Source: Halomarina pelagica (GTDB taxonomy: Archaea; Halobacteriota; Halobacteria; Halobacteriales; Haloarculaceae). From it: a DNA stretch of 64,000 nt. Of this stretch, positions 51,773 through 59,791 are shown piece by piece. Where the stretch lies: contig NZ_CP100455.1 in the NCBI RefSeq assembly GCF_024228315.1, positions 434,001 through 498,000 of the forward strand. Direction: 5' to 3'. Position numbers and translations under genes: made by a program. The stretch's first letter is position 1, and every line of letters begins with the position of its first letter. The notes below the pieces were generated by a model. It worked only from the letters and a program-made list of their open reading frames with translations. It was not told the DNA's origin and ran no database searches.

Positions 51773-52681
51773 TTACCACTCCAGAATCCAGGTGACGTAG
51801 AGCAGGACGAAGCCCATGAGCGCGAGGAACAGCACCATCGCGATGGCGGCCGCCTGCCCCTGGTTGTAGTTCGCGAACGCCGTCTGGTAGGCGTAGATCG
51901 GCAGCGTCTGGACCTGGCGCGTCAGGAGCCAGATGTCGGCGAACTTGTTGAAGTTCCAGATCCACCGCAGGAGGAACACCGTCCCGAGGACGTACTTGAG
52001 TTCGGGGAGCGTGATGTCCTTGAACTGCGCGAACCGACTCGCGCCGTCGATCTTCGCCGCCTCGTACATGTCCGCTGGGATCGCCTGCAGACGCGCGATG
52101 ATCATCAGGAAGGCGAACGGGAAGTACCGCCAGGCGTCGAAGGCGACGACCGCCCACAGCGCCGTTCCGGCGTTGTTGAGCACGTCGAGCTGACCGATCC
52201 CGAGGCCGAGCAGGTCGCCCAGGACGTACGGGACGAGTCCGTACAGCGGATCCAGCAACCACTGCCAGATGTACGCGACCGCGATCAGCGGCGCGACGTA
52301 GGGGAGCAACATCAGCCCCCGGGCGATCCGCCGACCGCGAAACCGTCGGTTGAACAGCAGCGCGGCGCCGAGTCCGCCCGCGGTGGCGAGCGTGTCGCTG
52401 AAGAACGTGAACACGATCGTGTTCGTCAGCGCGTCCCAGAACGCGCCGCTCGACAGGAGCGTCCGGTAGTGGCGCAATCCCACCCAGGTCGGCGACTGCT
52501 CGGGCGAGATCGGCACCTGCGTGAAGCTCAGGTAGACGTTGTACGCGACCGGGTACAGGATGACCGCCCCGACGAGGAGGACCGCCGGCGCGACCAGCAG
52601 GTATCCGAGGATGGCCTCCTTCTGCTCGATCGTGTAGTCGCCCGACAGCAGGCCCGTCTTGGTCCGTGTCTGTGTAGCCAT
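51773..52681 (-). CDS. Carbohydrate ABC permease, MalF type (second operon)
   Basis: 302 aa. Its first helix is ILGYLLVAPAVLLVGAVILY and its EAA loop reads IPADMYEAAKIDGASRFAQF. It has six helices in total and ends YVTWILEW. Partner of the MalG-type gene. It follows the binding-protein gene by 35 bp. Confidence 0.9.
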   Translation of the reverse strand: MATQTRTKTGLLSGDYTIEQKEAILGYLLVAPAVLLVGAVILYPVAYNVYLSFTQVPISPEQSPTWVGLRHYRTLLSSGAFWDALTNTIVFTFFSDTLATAGGLGAALLFNRRFRGRRIARGLMLLPYVAPLIAVAYIWQWLLDPLYGLVPYVLGDLLGLGIGQLDVLNNAGTALWAVVAFDAWRYFPFAFLMIIARLQAIPADMYEAAKIDGASRFAQFKDITLPELKYVLGTVFLLRWIWNFNKFADIWLLTRQVQTLPIYAYQTAFANYNQGQAAAIAMVLFLALMGFVLLYVTWILEW

Positions 52682-52716
52682 GGATGTCTCGTTCGCTGAC
52701 GCGCTCCACGAGGGAG

Positions 52717-54102
52717 CTACTGCCCCACCACCCGACGCATCTCCTCCGCCTGTTCTCTCGCGACCGTCGCCGCGTCTTCGCCCCCGGCGACGCGGGAAAC
52801 CGCCTCGGCGATGAGGTACTCGTTCGTGATCTTTCCGAGTTCGGGGAACGCTTTCCCCTCGACGTAGCCGAACCGTTCGATGTTCTCGAACGCGTCCGAG
52901 ACGTCCTCAACGGTCGCACCCCACGCCTTCAGCGTCTCGTTGTCCTTGAACGCCTCGCTCCGGGCCGTCGGCTTGAGCACCGGGTTCATCCCCCCCGGTG
53001 CCATGTGGAGCCACTTGACGTACTGCTTCCCGGTCAGGAGGAACTCGGCGTACGTCTTCGCGGCGTCGAGCGCTTCCTTCGACGCGGAGCTGAAGAGGTT
53101 GAGCGCGACGATCTGGCCGAAGGAACTCCTGCGCTTCCGCTCGACGTAGGGCGAGAATCCGGTGTCCTCGACCATCTCGGTCCCCTTCCCGGCGACGTCA
53201 CCCATGATGTACGTCGAGTACTCGATGAGGTGACACTGTCCGTTGAGGTAGGTGTGGTTCGCCGTCTTCCACGTGTCCTTACCCGGTGGCGTGTACTGCG
53301 CCAGCTTCCCGTAGAACTTGAGGGCCTCGATCATCTCCCGGCTGTCGAAGACGATCTCGCCCGCCTCGTCGAACACCCGCGCGCCGTTCGAGCGGGCGAA
53401 CGGGGTGAAACACTGCCGGGCGAACGACGTCTTCTTCGTCCCCACGACGGTCCCGAACTGGTTCTCGTCCGGTCTGTGGAGCGTCTTCGCGGCGTTCAAC
53501 AGGTCGTCCCAGGTCGTCGGCCCATCCAGGCCGTGCTCCTCAAGCACGCTCTTTCGGTACCAGAAGCCCTCCACCCAGCCGTGCATCGGCACCGCGTAGT
53601 GGCCGCCGTCGGGCGCTCTTGTCAGATCGAGCGCACCCTGATAGAACGTGTCCTCACCGACGGCACCGATCACGTCCGCGGCCGCCTGCTTCGAGAGGAG
53701 TCCGCCGCTCCCCAGCTTCTGCATGGGCGAGAGGCCGAACTCCGCGATCGCCGGGAGGGTGCCCGACGCGCGGGCGGAGGCGATGCGCGTCGGCAGGTCG
53801 TCCTCCTTCACCGCGATCATCTCGACGTTCGTCGGGTGGCCCGACTCGTAGCTCCGGATCAACTCCCTGATGACCTGCTTTCGGTCGTTCTCGACCTGCG
53901 TCGTCCAGAACGTGATCCGGGAGGTCCCGCCGCTTCCGCTCCCGTTTCCGTTTCCGGATCCCGATCCGTCGTTCGTTCCTCCCCCACCGCCGCCGTAGAT
54001 GCCGTCCAGACACCCCGCCAGCGCGGTGACGGCGGCCGCACCGCCGATCCCCTCGAGGACGGTCCGCCGCGATACCGCCGGAGTCGTGGATTCCCGGGTC
54101 AT
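52717..54102 (-). CDS. Sugar-binding lipoprotein (family 1) of second operon
   Basis: 461 aa from ATG 54102. Tat plus lipobox (VSRRTVLEGIGGAAAVTALA, then GC) with a Gly/Asn/Ser-rich linker. The mature domain shows SRITFWTTQVENDRKQVIRE, a mid-protein GGHYAVPMHGWVEGFWYRKS and the EFLLTGKQYVKWLHMAPGGM region of CUT1 binding proteins. A TATA box at 54136-54143 favours this start over 54117. It probably binds an alpha-glucoside, inferred only from the GH15-like gene in the operon. First gene of the operon. Confidence 0.88.
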   Translation of the reverse strand: MTRESTTPAVSRRTVLEGIGGAAAVTALAGCLDGIYGGGGGGTNDGSGSGNGNGSGSGGTSRITFWTTQVENDRKQVIRELIRSYESGHPTNVEMIAVKEDDLPTRIASARASGTLPAIAEFGLSPMQKLGSGGLLSKQAAADVIGAVGEDTFYQGALDLTRAPDGGHYAVPMHGWVEGFWYRKSVLEEHGLDGPTTWDDLLNAAKTLHRPDENQFGTVVGTKKTSFARQCFTPFARSNGARVFDEAGEIVFDSREMIEALKFYGKLAQYTPPGKDTWKTANHTYLNGQCHLIEYSTYIMGDVAGKGTEMVEDTGFSPYVERKRRSSFGQIVALNLFSSASKEALDAAKTYAEFLLTGKQYVKWLHMAPGGMNPVLKPTARSEAFKDNETLKAWGATVEDVSDAFENIERFGYVEGKAFPELGKITNEYLIAEAVSRVAGGEDAATVAREQAEEMRRVVGQ

Positions 54103-54135
54103 GTCAGAGGTTCGCATCCACGTTCAGAGTAAAGG

Positions 54136-54143
54136 TATATAAA
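54136..54143 (-). promoter_or_regulatory. TATA box of the second sugar operon
   Basis: The minus strand reads TTTATATA, centred about 37 bp upstream of ATG 54102 and so predicting a leader of about 10 nt. The 16-bp box of the first sugar locus is not present here, so the second TrmB paralogue should recognise a different site. Confidence 0.6.
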
Positions 54144-54257
54144 TGTTGCTCTGTTAGTTGGTACTGCTGTGAACACGAGTGTCGACGGTCGTCGGAGGGT
54201 TCGAGCGGGGGCGGATCGGGCCGAGCCAGGCCGTAGCACCTGGAGGATTCGAAGCGA

Positions 54258-55361
54258 ATGAACGAGGACGAGCTGTACGACGGGTTGAGGGAGGCGGGGC
54301 TGTCGAAGTACCAGATCAGGGCGTACGTCGCGCTCCTGGAACTGGGGACGGCCGCGGCGACGACGCTCGCCGAGGAAGCCGACGTGCCCCGGTCGCGTAT
54401 CTACGACACCCTCCGCGACCTCGAGGAGCGGGGCTACGTCGAGACGTACGAACAGGACACGCTGCGGGCACGCGCTCGCGAGCCGACCGAGATCTTCGAG
54501 GAACTCCGAGAGCGGGCACGGGTGCTCGACGACACCGCCGAGGAGATCAGGGATCGATGGCAGCGCGCGAGCGTCGGGGGACACCGCATCAGCGTCCTCA
54601 AGCGAACCGAGACGGCCTTCGAGCGGGCGGAGTCGGCGATCCGCGAGGCCGAGAACCGCGTCCAGCTCTCCGTCACGCCCGAGCAGTTCGAACGGCTGCG
54701 CCCCGCGCTGTGCGACGCCATGCGCGACGGTCTGTTCGTCATGGTCTCGTTCAACACGTCGCCGGAGCGGCCGACCGAGCCGCCGGGCGACGAGGCGCTC
54801 CGGGGGGCGGTCACGGAGGCGCGACACCGCCACCTGCCCGCCCCGTTCGTCGCGCTCGTCGATCGGAGCGTCACCTGCTTCGCGCCGCACGTGCGTCCCG
54901 TCGGTCAGTACGGCGTCGTCTTCGAGGACGAGACGCTGACGTACATCTTCCACTGGTACTTCCAGGCGGCGCTCTGGGAATCGTGGCCGATCCTCTACAC
55001 GACGCGCGACGACGGTCTCCCGGCCGAGTACGTCGACATCCGCGAGTGCATCCGCGACGTCGCCCCCCTGTTGGCCGACGGCGCTCACGTCACCGCTCGC
55101 GTTCGGGGCACGGAGGTCCGACGGCGCGAACCCTTCGACCGACGGGGCGAGATCGTCGACGCCCTCTACGCGACCGCGCCGGACGACGACCCGACGGCAC
55201 CGCCGACGCTGTCCAGCCTGGCCGGTCAGGCCACGCTCGTTCTCGAAGCCGACGGCGAGGAGTACGGGATCGGCGGCTGGGGAGCGATCCTCGAAGACGT
55301 CGAGGCCCAGCGGGTGATCGTCGAGTCCATCGAGTTCCCCGACGACCGAGAGGCGACCTGA
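54258..55361 (+). CDS. TrmB-family regulator, paralogue 2
   Basis: 367 aa. The winged helix (AGLSKYQIRAYVALLELGTA, then ADVPRSRIYDTLRDLEERGY) and coiled segment are followed by the TrmB effector domain (LSVTPEQFERLRPALCDAM, LVDRSVTCFAPHVRP, ECIRDVAPLL and YGIGGWGAILEDVEAQRVIV). It is co-linear with the paralogue at 33010 throughout. It diverges from the eight-gene sugar operon, which it probably controls. A Shine-Dalgarno-like GGAGG lies 13 bp ahead of ATG 54258, unlike the leaderless genes around it. Confidence 0.9.
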   Translation: MNEDELYDGLREAGLSKYQIRAYVALLELGTAAATTLAEEADVPRSRIYDTLRDLEERGYVETYEQDTLRARAREPTEIFEELRERARVLDDTAEEIRDRWQRASVGGHRISVLKRTETAFERAESAIREAENRVQLSVTPEQFERLRPALCDAMRDGLFVMVSFNTSPERPTEPPGDEALRGAVTEARHRHLPAPFVALVDRSVTCFAPHVRPVGQYGVVFEDETLTYIFHWYFQAALWESWPILYTTRDDGLPAEYVDIRECIRDVAPLLADGAHVTARVRGTEVRRREPFDRRGEIVDALYATAPDDDPTAPPTLSSLAGQATLVLEADGEEYGIGGWGAILEDVEAQRVIVESIEFPDDREAT

Positions 55362-55921
55362 CGGACGAGTCGGACTGTCCCGCTTCGGGCCGCCGTCGAA
55401 CGACGTCTCCCGGATCGCGTCGGACGGCCACCTGCACCGCCCGTCGACCCCGGGGGTCGCCGACATCCTTTTTACAGGTGACACCGGCACCTCGACACCC
55501 CCCCGATCGGCGAAGGGTTCCGTCGCGTCACGCTAACGCGTCCCCGCCTTCGCGAGTGCGTTTACGGAAGACTATGGGTGAGCTTTCTCGCCCGTGAGGG
55601 CGGGGAGGATGTCGAGCCGGAACGCTATCCGATCACCGCCCTCGCTCATCGAGATGTTCGATCGGTGCCGCATAGAAGTAACTGCTCGCTATTTGGGATC
55701 GCCATCGGAACCTGTCCACCGACGTTTACGTCGAACACGTCTTACGTACCAGGTCCCGTCGAACGTCGAGGATTCACGTGGTTCGGGTGGCGATCGCCAC
55801 CGATAATGTACGTTCTCTTATCAACCCGACATTCCGTCGAGGTGTGGATCCGCGTCCCCTACGCTCCCGTCCAGCGTGCGGAATTCTGCGCTCGTCCGAA
55901 CGAGACCCGCACGGACGATGA
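55362..55921. other. Intergenic with an IS1341 right-end relic
   Basis: 560 bp between the TrmB paralogue and the orphan helix-turn-helix gene. The only structure I can identify is the hairpin at 55581-55613 (next entry). The DNA after it (55640-55850) is AT-richer and may be decayed sequence. No gene seen. Confidence 0.5.
55581..55613 (+). repeat. Solo IS1341-type right-end hairpin
   Basis: CTTTCTCGCCC-GTGA-GGGCG followed by GGGAGGATGTC copies the end pattern of the TnpB element (hairpin then GAGGATGTCA). The stem is CGCCC/GGGCG (55589-55593 and 55598-55602). No TnpB sequence lies beside it, so it is a solo end or relic. Confidence 0.5.
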
Positions 55922-56392
55922 TTACGGCGGCATCCACCGGGTGTCGCCGCGTTTCGTCCGGCGGTATCGGAGCCCCGCCTCCTTCATCAGGCGTCGGCAA
56001 CTCGGGATCGAGTAGTCCACGTCGAACCGGTCCCGGACGTGGTCGCGAACGAGCGCCGGCGTCCACGCCGGCGCGTCGTAGCCGGCGGCCTCCGGCGATT
56101 CGCGGAGCGTCCGTCGCAACTCGCGACACTGGTCGTCGGTGAGCTTGCGCGGTCTGCCGGAGCGGTGAGCGTCGTACACGACGCGATCCAGCGACTCGGC
56201 GTCGGCCTCCAGCCGCGTCAGCCAGCTGTAGATCGTCCGCCGTTCGACGTCGAACCACTCGGCGAGTTCCGTCTGCGTGACGCCGTGCTTGTAGGCGATC
56301 GCCGCGAACAACCGGCGAGCCGGGCGACTGTCGTCGAGTTCGTCGAGCGCCTGGCGAAGGGCCGCCGTCGAAACGTCGTCGAGGTGGTCCAT
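55922..56392 (-). CDS. Orphan IS630-type helix-turn-helix protein (transposase N-terminal part)
   Basis: 156 aa from ATG 56392 (MDHLDDVSTAALRQALDELD). The first HTH is RRLFAAIAYKHGVTQTELAE then WFDVERRTIYSWLTRLE. A second, winged domain reads AWTPALVRDHVRDRFDVDYS then IPSCRRLMKEAGLRYRRTKR. This equals the DNA-binding half of haloarchaeal IS630-type transposases. The catalytic DDE half is absent downstream, and no terminal repeats are seen. It is either an orphan ORF A of a decayed element or a domesticated regulator. Confidence 0.7.
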   Translation of the reverse strand: MDHLDDVSTAALRQALDELDDSRPARRLFAAIAYKHGVTQTELAEWFDVERRTIYSWLTRLEADAESLDRVVYDAHRSGRPRKLTDDQCRELRRTLRESPEAAGYDAPAWTPALVRDHVRDRFDVDYSIPSCRRLMKEAGLRYRRTKRGDTRWMPP

Positions 56393-56558
56393 ACACTTCA
56401 CGTGTGAGTACGGGAAGATAGTTCTAACCCTTAGTATCACTGTACTTTCCAGATTGTTCGATAACGTACGAATCTCCGGGCCCTGGACGGGTTTCGACGT
56501 CGGCCGCCCGGGATCCACCGTTACGGGATTCGATAACAGCGCTACGGGTGTTAATCCC

Positions 56559-58505
56559 TCAGATCTCGGTCACGCGGTGGTAGTCGCCGTCGAGCGCGGC
56601 GGCGTCCTCCTCGAGGAGCGCGACGACCAGGTAGTCCGCGTAGTCGGCGAAGTACTCGACGAGCGTGGCGATGCGGTCGGAGTCGATCGCCTCGAGGGAG
56701 TCGAGCAGCATGAACGGGCAGGTCTCGTACACCTCGTGGACCAGGTAGCCCGCCAGCGCGAAGATGAGGCCCGTCACCTCGCGCTCGGACTCGCTCAGGT
56801 GGTCGATCGTGTCCTCGTAGGCCGCACCCGACTCGGACGCCCGGATAACGTGCAGGTCGAACGACGCCTTGGTCACCTTTCGCCTGCCCTCGCGGACGTC
56901 CCGTTCGGTCCGCTCGATCCAGACGCGTTCGAGGTTCGAGTACTCGAGGATGTCGAGCACCGTCTCCATGTGGTCGTTGAACTCGTCGATCGCCCCCTCC
57001 TCGATCGTCTCGATCCGCGTGCGGAGGTCCGTGAGTTCGTGCTGGATCTCCTCGCGCTGGGCCTCGATCTGTTCGCGCTCGTCGAGTCGCCCCTCGATCG
57101 ACTCGGTCTCGTCGTCGATGTCGTCGATGTCGCTCTCGATGCGGTCGATCTCGAACTCGAGCTGGTTCACCTGTTTGTGCAGGTCGAGCACCTCGCTGTA
57201 GTCGGTGCTCTCGAGTTCGTCGACCGCGGTCTCGAGGGACTCGATCTCCTCGTGTAGCTCGTCGCGCTTGGCCTCCAACTCCTCGATCCGCGCTTCGGTC
57301 TCCTCGATGTCGGACTCCAGCCTGTCGACCGTGCGCTCCAGTTGCTCGCGGCGCTGTCGCTCGCGCTCGAGCGTCCGCTTCTCGGACGTGAGGTCGTCCA
57401 GTTCCGACTCGACGTCCCTGACGTCCCCCACCTTGCGCTGAGACAGTTCGCGGAGGCGATCGACCGTCCCCTCGATCTGGTCGGCGTCGACCTCCGAGCC
57501 GCACGTCCAGCACGTGACCGTCTCGTCCGCGAGGAGCTGATCCGTCACCGCCCCGTCGGTCGATCCGTCGTCGGCGTTCAGCGCCTCGAACACCTCGCTG
57601 TTCGCCTCCTCCAGCAGGTCCTGGTTGAACTGGATGATGTTCTGGAGGTCGCTGATGTCCGCCTCCAGACGCTGCTTTCGCTCCCGGAGCGTGCGGATCT
57701 CGGATTCGATGTCGGCCACGTCGCCCGCGGGGGTCTCAGAGAGGTCCTCGAGATCGCTCTCCGCGTCGTCCCTGTCCGCTCGCAGGGACTTCAGGCGCTC
57801 CTGCTGCGTGTCGATGTCGTAGCGGACGTCCTCGAGCCGCGAGCGCGTGTCCCGAAGCTCGTCGAACTTCGCCTCGAGTTCCGATTTCTCCTCTCGCGTC
57901 TCCTCGACGTCCTGGTCCGCCGCCTCGAGTTCCGCCTGCGTTTCCTCGAGTTCCTCGCGCTTGTCCTCGAGGCGCTGTTCGAGACGCGTCCGCTCCTCCT
58001 CGAGTTCCGGCAGGCGCTCGTCGAGCCCCTCGAGTTCGTCGAGTTCCTGCGACAGCTGACGCTTCTCAGCCTCGAGTTGCTCGATCTCGGCCTGCAACTG
58101 GTCCGTGTCGACCGGTCGCATGATGATGTCGCGCAGGTCGTCCTGCCGCGCGACGGCCAGCCGCGCCTCGTTGGATTCGAGCAGGAACGCGAAGAGGTCC
58201 GCGACGTCGGCGTCGTCGAGATACGGGTCCCCGCTGAAGCTGAGCGAACTACCGGTCCGCGAGAGCTGTCTCGTGTACGTCTCGTCGCCCATCGTCAGCT
58301 CGACCGATCCCTCCTCCGCGTCGCCCTTGAGCGACGCGCGATCGCTGCCGCACGCGGCCATGATCGCCTGAAGGAGCGACGTTCGATTCGTCGCGTTTCG
58401 CCCCGAGAGAACGCTCACGCCCGGTGTCAGCGACACCGACGTCGCTTCGATACCTCCTATGTTTCGAACATCGAGGTCGACAGCGGCCTCGGTCTGTTGC
58501 TCCAT
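56559..58505 (-). CDS. Archaea-specific SMC-related protein (Rad50/SMC-like)
   Basis: 648 aa from ATG 58505. It has an N-terminal ATPase half (LDVRNIGGIEATSVSLTPGV), two long coiled coils (about residues 125-330 and 370-560) separated by a CWTCGSE zinc-hook-like CxxC, and a C-terminal half with HLSESEREVTGLIFALAGYL in place of LSGGE and FMLLDSLEAID in place of Walker B. Walker A reads GRNATNRTS, with Arg where Lys is expected, and the catalytic Glu after the Walker B Asp is missing. It pairs with RdfA upstream; in Haloferax volcanii the equivalent pair affects rod formation. It has its own promoter. Confidence 0.85.
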   Translation of the reverse strand: MEQQTEAAVDLDVRNIGGIEATSVSLTPGVSVLSGRNATNRTSLLQAIMAACGSDRASLKGDAEEGSVELTMGDETYTRQLSRTGSSLSFSGDPYLDDADVADLFAFLLESNEARLAVARQDDLRDIIMRPVDTDQLQAEIEQLEAEKRQLSQELDELEGLDERLPELEEERTRLEQRLEDKREELEETQAELEAADQDVEETREEKSELEAKFDELRDTRSRLEDVRYDIDTQQERLKSLRADRDDAESDLEDLSETPAGDVADIESEIRTLRERKQRLEADISDLQNIIQFNQDLLEEANSEVFEALNADDGSTDGAVTDQLLADETVTCWTCGSEVDADQIEGTVDRLRELSQRKVGDVRDVESELDDLTSEKRTLERERQRREQLERTVDRLESDIEETEARIEELEAKRDELHEEIESLETAVDELESTDYSEVLDLHKQVNQLEFEIDRIESDIDDIDDETESIEGRLDEREQIEAQREEIQHELTDLRTRIETIEEGAIDEFNDHMETVLDILEYSNLERVWIERTERDVREGRRKVTKASFDLHVIRASESGAAYEDTIDHLSESEREVTGLIFALAGYLVHEVYETCPFMLLDSLEAIDSDRIATLVEYFADYADYLVVALLEEDAAALDGDYHRVTEI

Positions 58506-58526
58506 GGGTACCGTGACTGCCGAGAC

Positions 58527-58557
58527 GTACTTAAGTGCACCGAAAGGGGGTAACCCC
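58527..58557 (-). promoter_or_regulatory. Promoter and candidate operator of the SMC-related gene
   Basis: The minus strand carries CACTTAAGTA (58527-58536) about 26 bp before ATG 58505. Some 10 bp further upstream is the odd-centred palindrome GGGGTTACCCC (58547-58557). The position upstream of the TATA box suits an activator or a BRE-adjacent regulator. Confidence 0.45.
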
Positions 58558-58636
58558 TCACGGCGATCGAGGCCGGCCAGCGTACGCTCAGCGCGCGTTC
58601 CGGGCGGAGACGGACGGATGCGGATCGTCCCGAGAC

Positions 58637-59251
58637 TCACTCCCCGCAGTTACACCCCCCCGCCGCGAGCAACTCGTTCACCGTGTACTGCGTGTTGCAG
58701 TCCTCGCAGTAGATGCGGATGTCGACCATCGTCCGAAACGAGCCGAGATTCAGCTGTTCGGCGGACCGGAGCTGTTCCAACTGGCTCTCTGTGACCGTGG
58801 ACGTTCGCCCGGCGAGCTTTTCGAGTCGCTGTCTGACCTTCTCGCGCTGGCTGCGCTCGTCTTTGACGCGCTCCGCCTCGCGATACTTAAGCAGGTACGT
58901 CCGGATCGCCTGATACGACACGAAGTCCCGCTGTAGCTCCTCGGGATCGATCCCGGCGCGCTCCAGTCGTCGCTCGATCTGGATGCGCGAGGCGGAACTC
59001 ACCTCGTCGTCGGTCAGGAGCCGATAGAGGTTGTCGAGTTCCTCGTCGACGGTGTCCATCCCGGCGTCCGCCAGCGCGGCCTCCAGCGCCCGCTTGTTGA
59101 ACCACGCGGCGAGATCCCGGAGGCTCCACCGGTCGTCCACCCGCGTCCACCGGACCTCGAGTTCGGCACCGACGCCGTCGAGGCCGTACTTCTCGATGGT
59201 CCGTTTGACCTTCGGTCGAAGCCCCGAAGCGTTCGTTCCTGAATTTGACAT
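58637..59251 (-). CDS. rdfA: Rod-determining factor RdfA family protein
   Basis: 204 aa. Features are the conserved opening LRPKVKRTIEKYGLDGVGAE, WSLRDLAAWFNKRALEAALA, a helical middle (ERVKDERSQREKVRQRLEKL) and a C-terminal zinc knuckle (IYCEDCNTQY and GGCNCGE). This matches RdfA, described in Haloferax volcanii as required for rod-shaped cells and encoded beside the SMC-related gene, the same order as here (131 bp apart). A TATA box GTTTTATCC (59273-59281) precedes ATG 59251 by about 26 bp, fitting a leaderless mRNA. It acts in the cytosol, probably as a regulator with its SMC-like partner. Confidence 0.85.
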   Translation of the reverse strand: MSNSGTNASGLRPKVKRTIEKYGLDGVGAELEVRWTRVDDRWSLRDLAAWFNKRALEAALADAGMDTVDEELDNLYRLLTDDEVSSASRIQIERRLERAGIDPEELQRDFVSYQAIRTYLLKYREAERVKDERSQREKVRQRLEKLAGRTSTVTESQLEQLRSAEQLNLGSFRTMVDIRIYCEDCNTQYTVNELLAAGGCNCGE

Positions 59252-59791
59252 ACGATACGTTCGCGTTCATGGGATAAAACCGTTCGGCTCTCGCGCCGCG
59301 CCGACGATCCTTCGGACGACCGCCGCGGTCCTAACAAATATATCCCTGTTATCTCGTCTCGCCCGCGATCGGATCGGCGAGCCCCGAGAACGCGGGTTCG
59401 CCGGGGCGGAAGGGATCGACTCGCCATTTAACCGTTCGGCCTTCCGGAATAGAGGTCTCCGACGGTTCGAGAACGAGAGCGTCGACCGTCGAGACGGGGG
59501 ATGAACGACGCCGCAGTACGACGCCGTTCCGGACAGCCGAACGGTTACCACGCGCAACCGCACGTCCTCCCTCTTCCGCCCTCCCGGAGAGGAGGAGGAT
59601 CCGGGTCGTCGGGGCCGAACCGCCCCGACGACTATGATTAATCGTGAAGGTATGGTATAACCGTCCGGCTCTCGCGAACCGTTAAGCGGTGAGGGGAGTC
59701 GCCGCCCTCGGCGAGCGTCCGCGGAGCACGACCGGGCCAGACCCCGGCGGGGCGGGGAGGATTTATGGGGGCCGTCCGAGAGGGGAGTGGT
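59252..59791. other. Intergenic with a strong hairpin and two promoters
   Basis: 540 bp between divergent rdfA and the ectoine-hydrolase-like gene. It contains the rdfA TATA at 59273-59281, a perfect hairpin GTCGTCGGGGC-CGAACC-GCCCCGACGAC at 59605-59632 followed by AT-rich DNA, and GATTTAT at 59760-59766 as the TATA box of the next gene (28 bp from ATG 59792). No convincing ORF. Confidence 0.55.

Noticed and set aside
54118-54257. A copy of the ACTACTCCAGTAGTAA box at the second sugar operon
   Set aside because: Only partial resemblance (GGTACTGCTGTG) is seen; the palindrome is not present.
59501-59641. 46-codon plus-strand ORF starting at ATG 59501
   Set aside because: Its product is Pro/Arg/Gly/Ser-rich, spans the perfect hairpin at 59605-59632 and shows no haloarchaeal coding bias.
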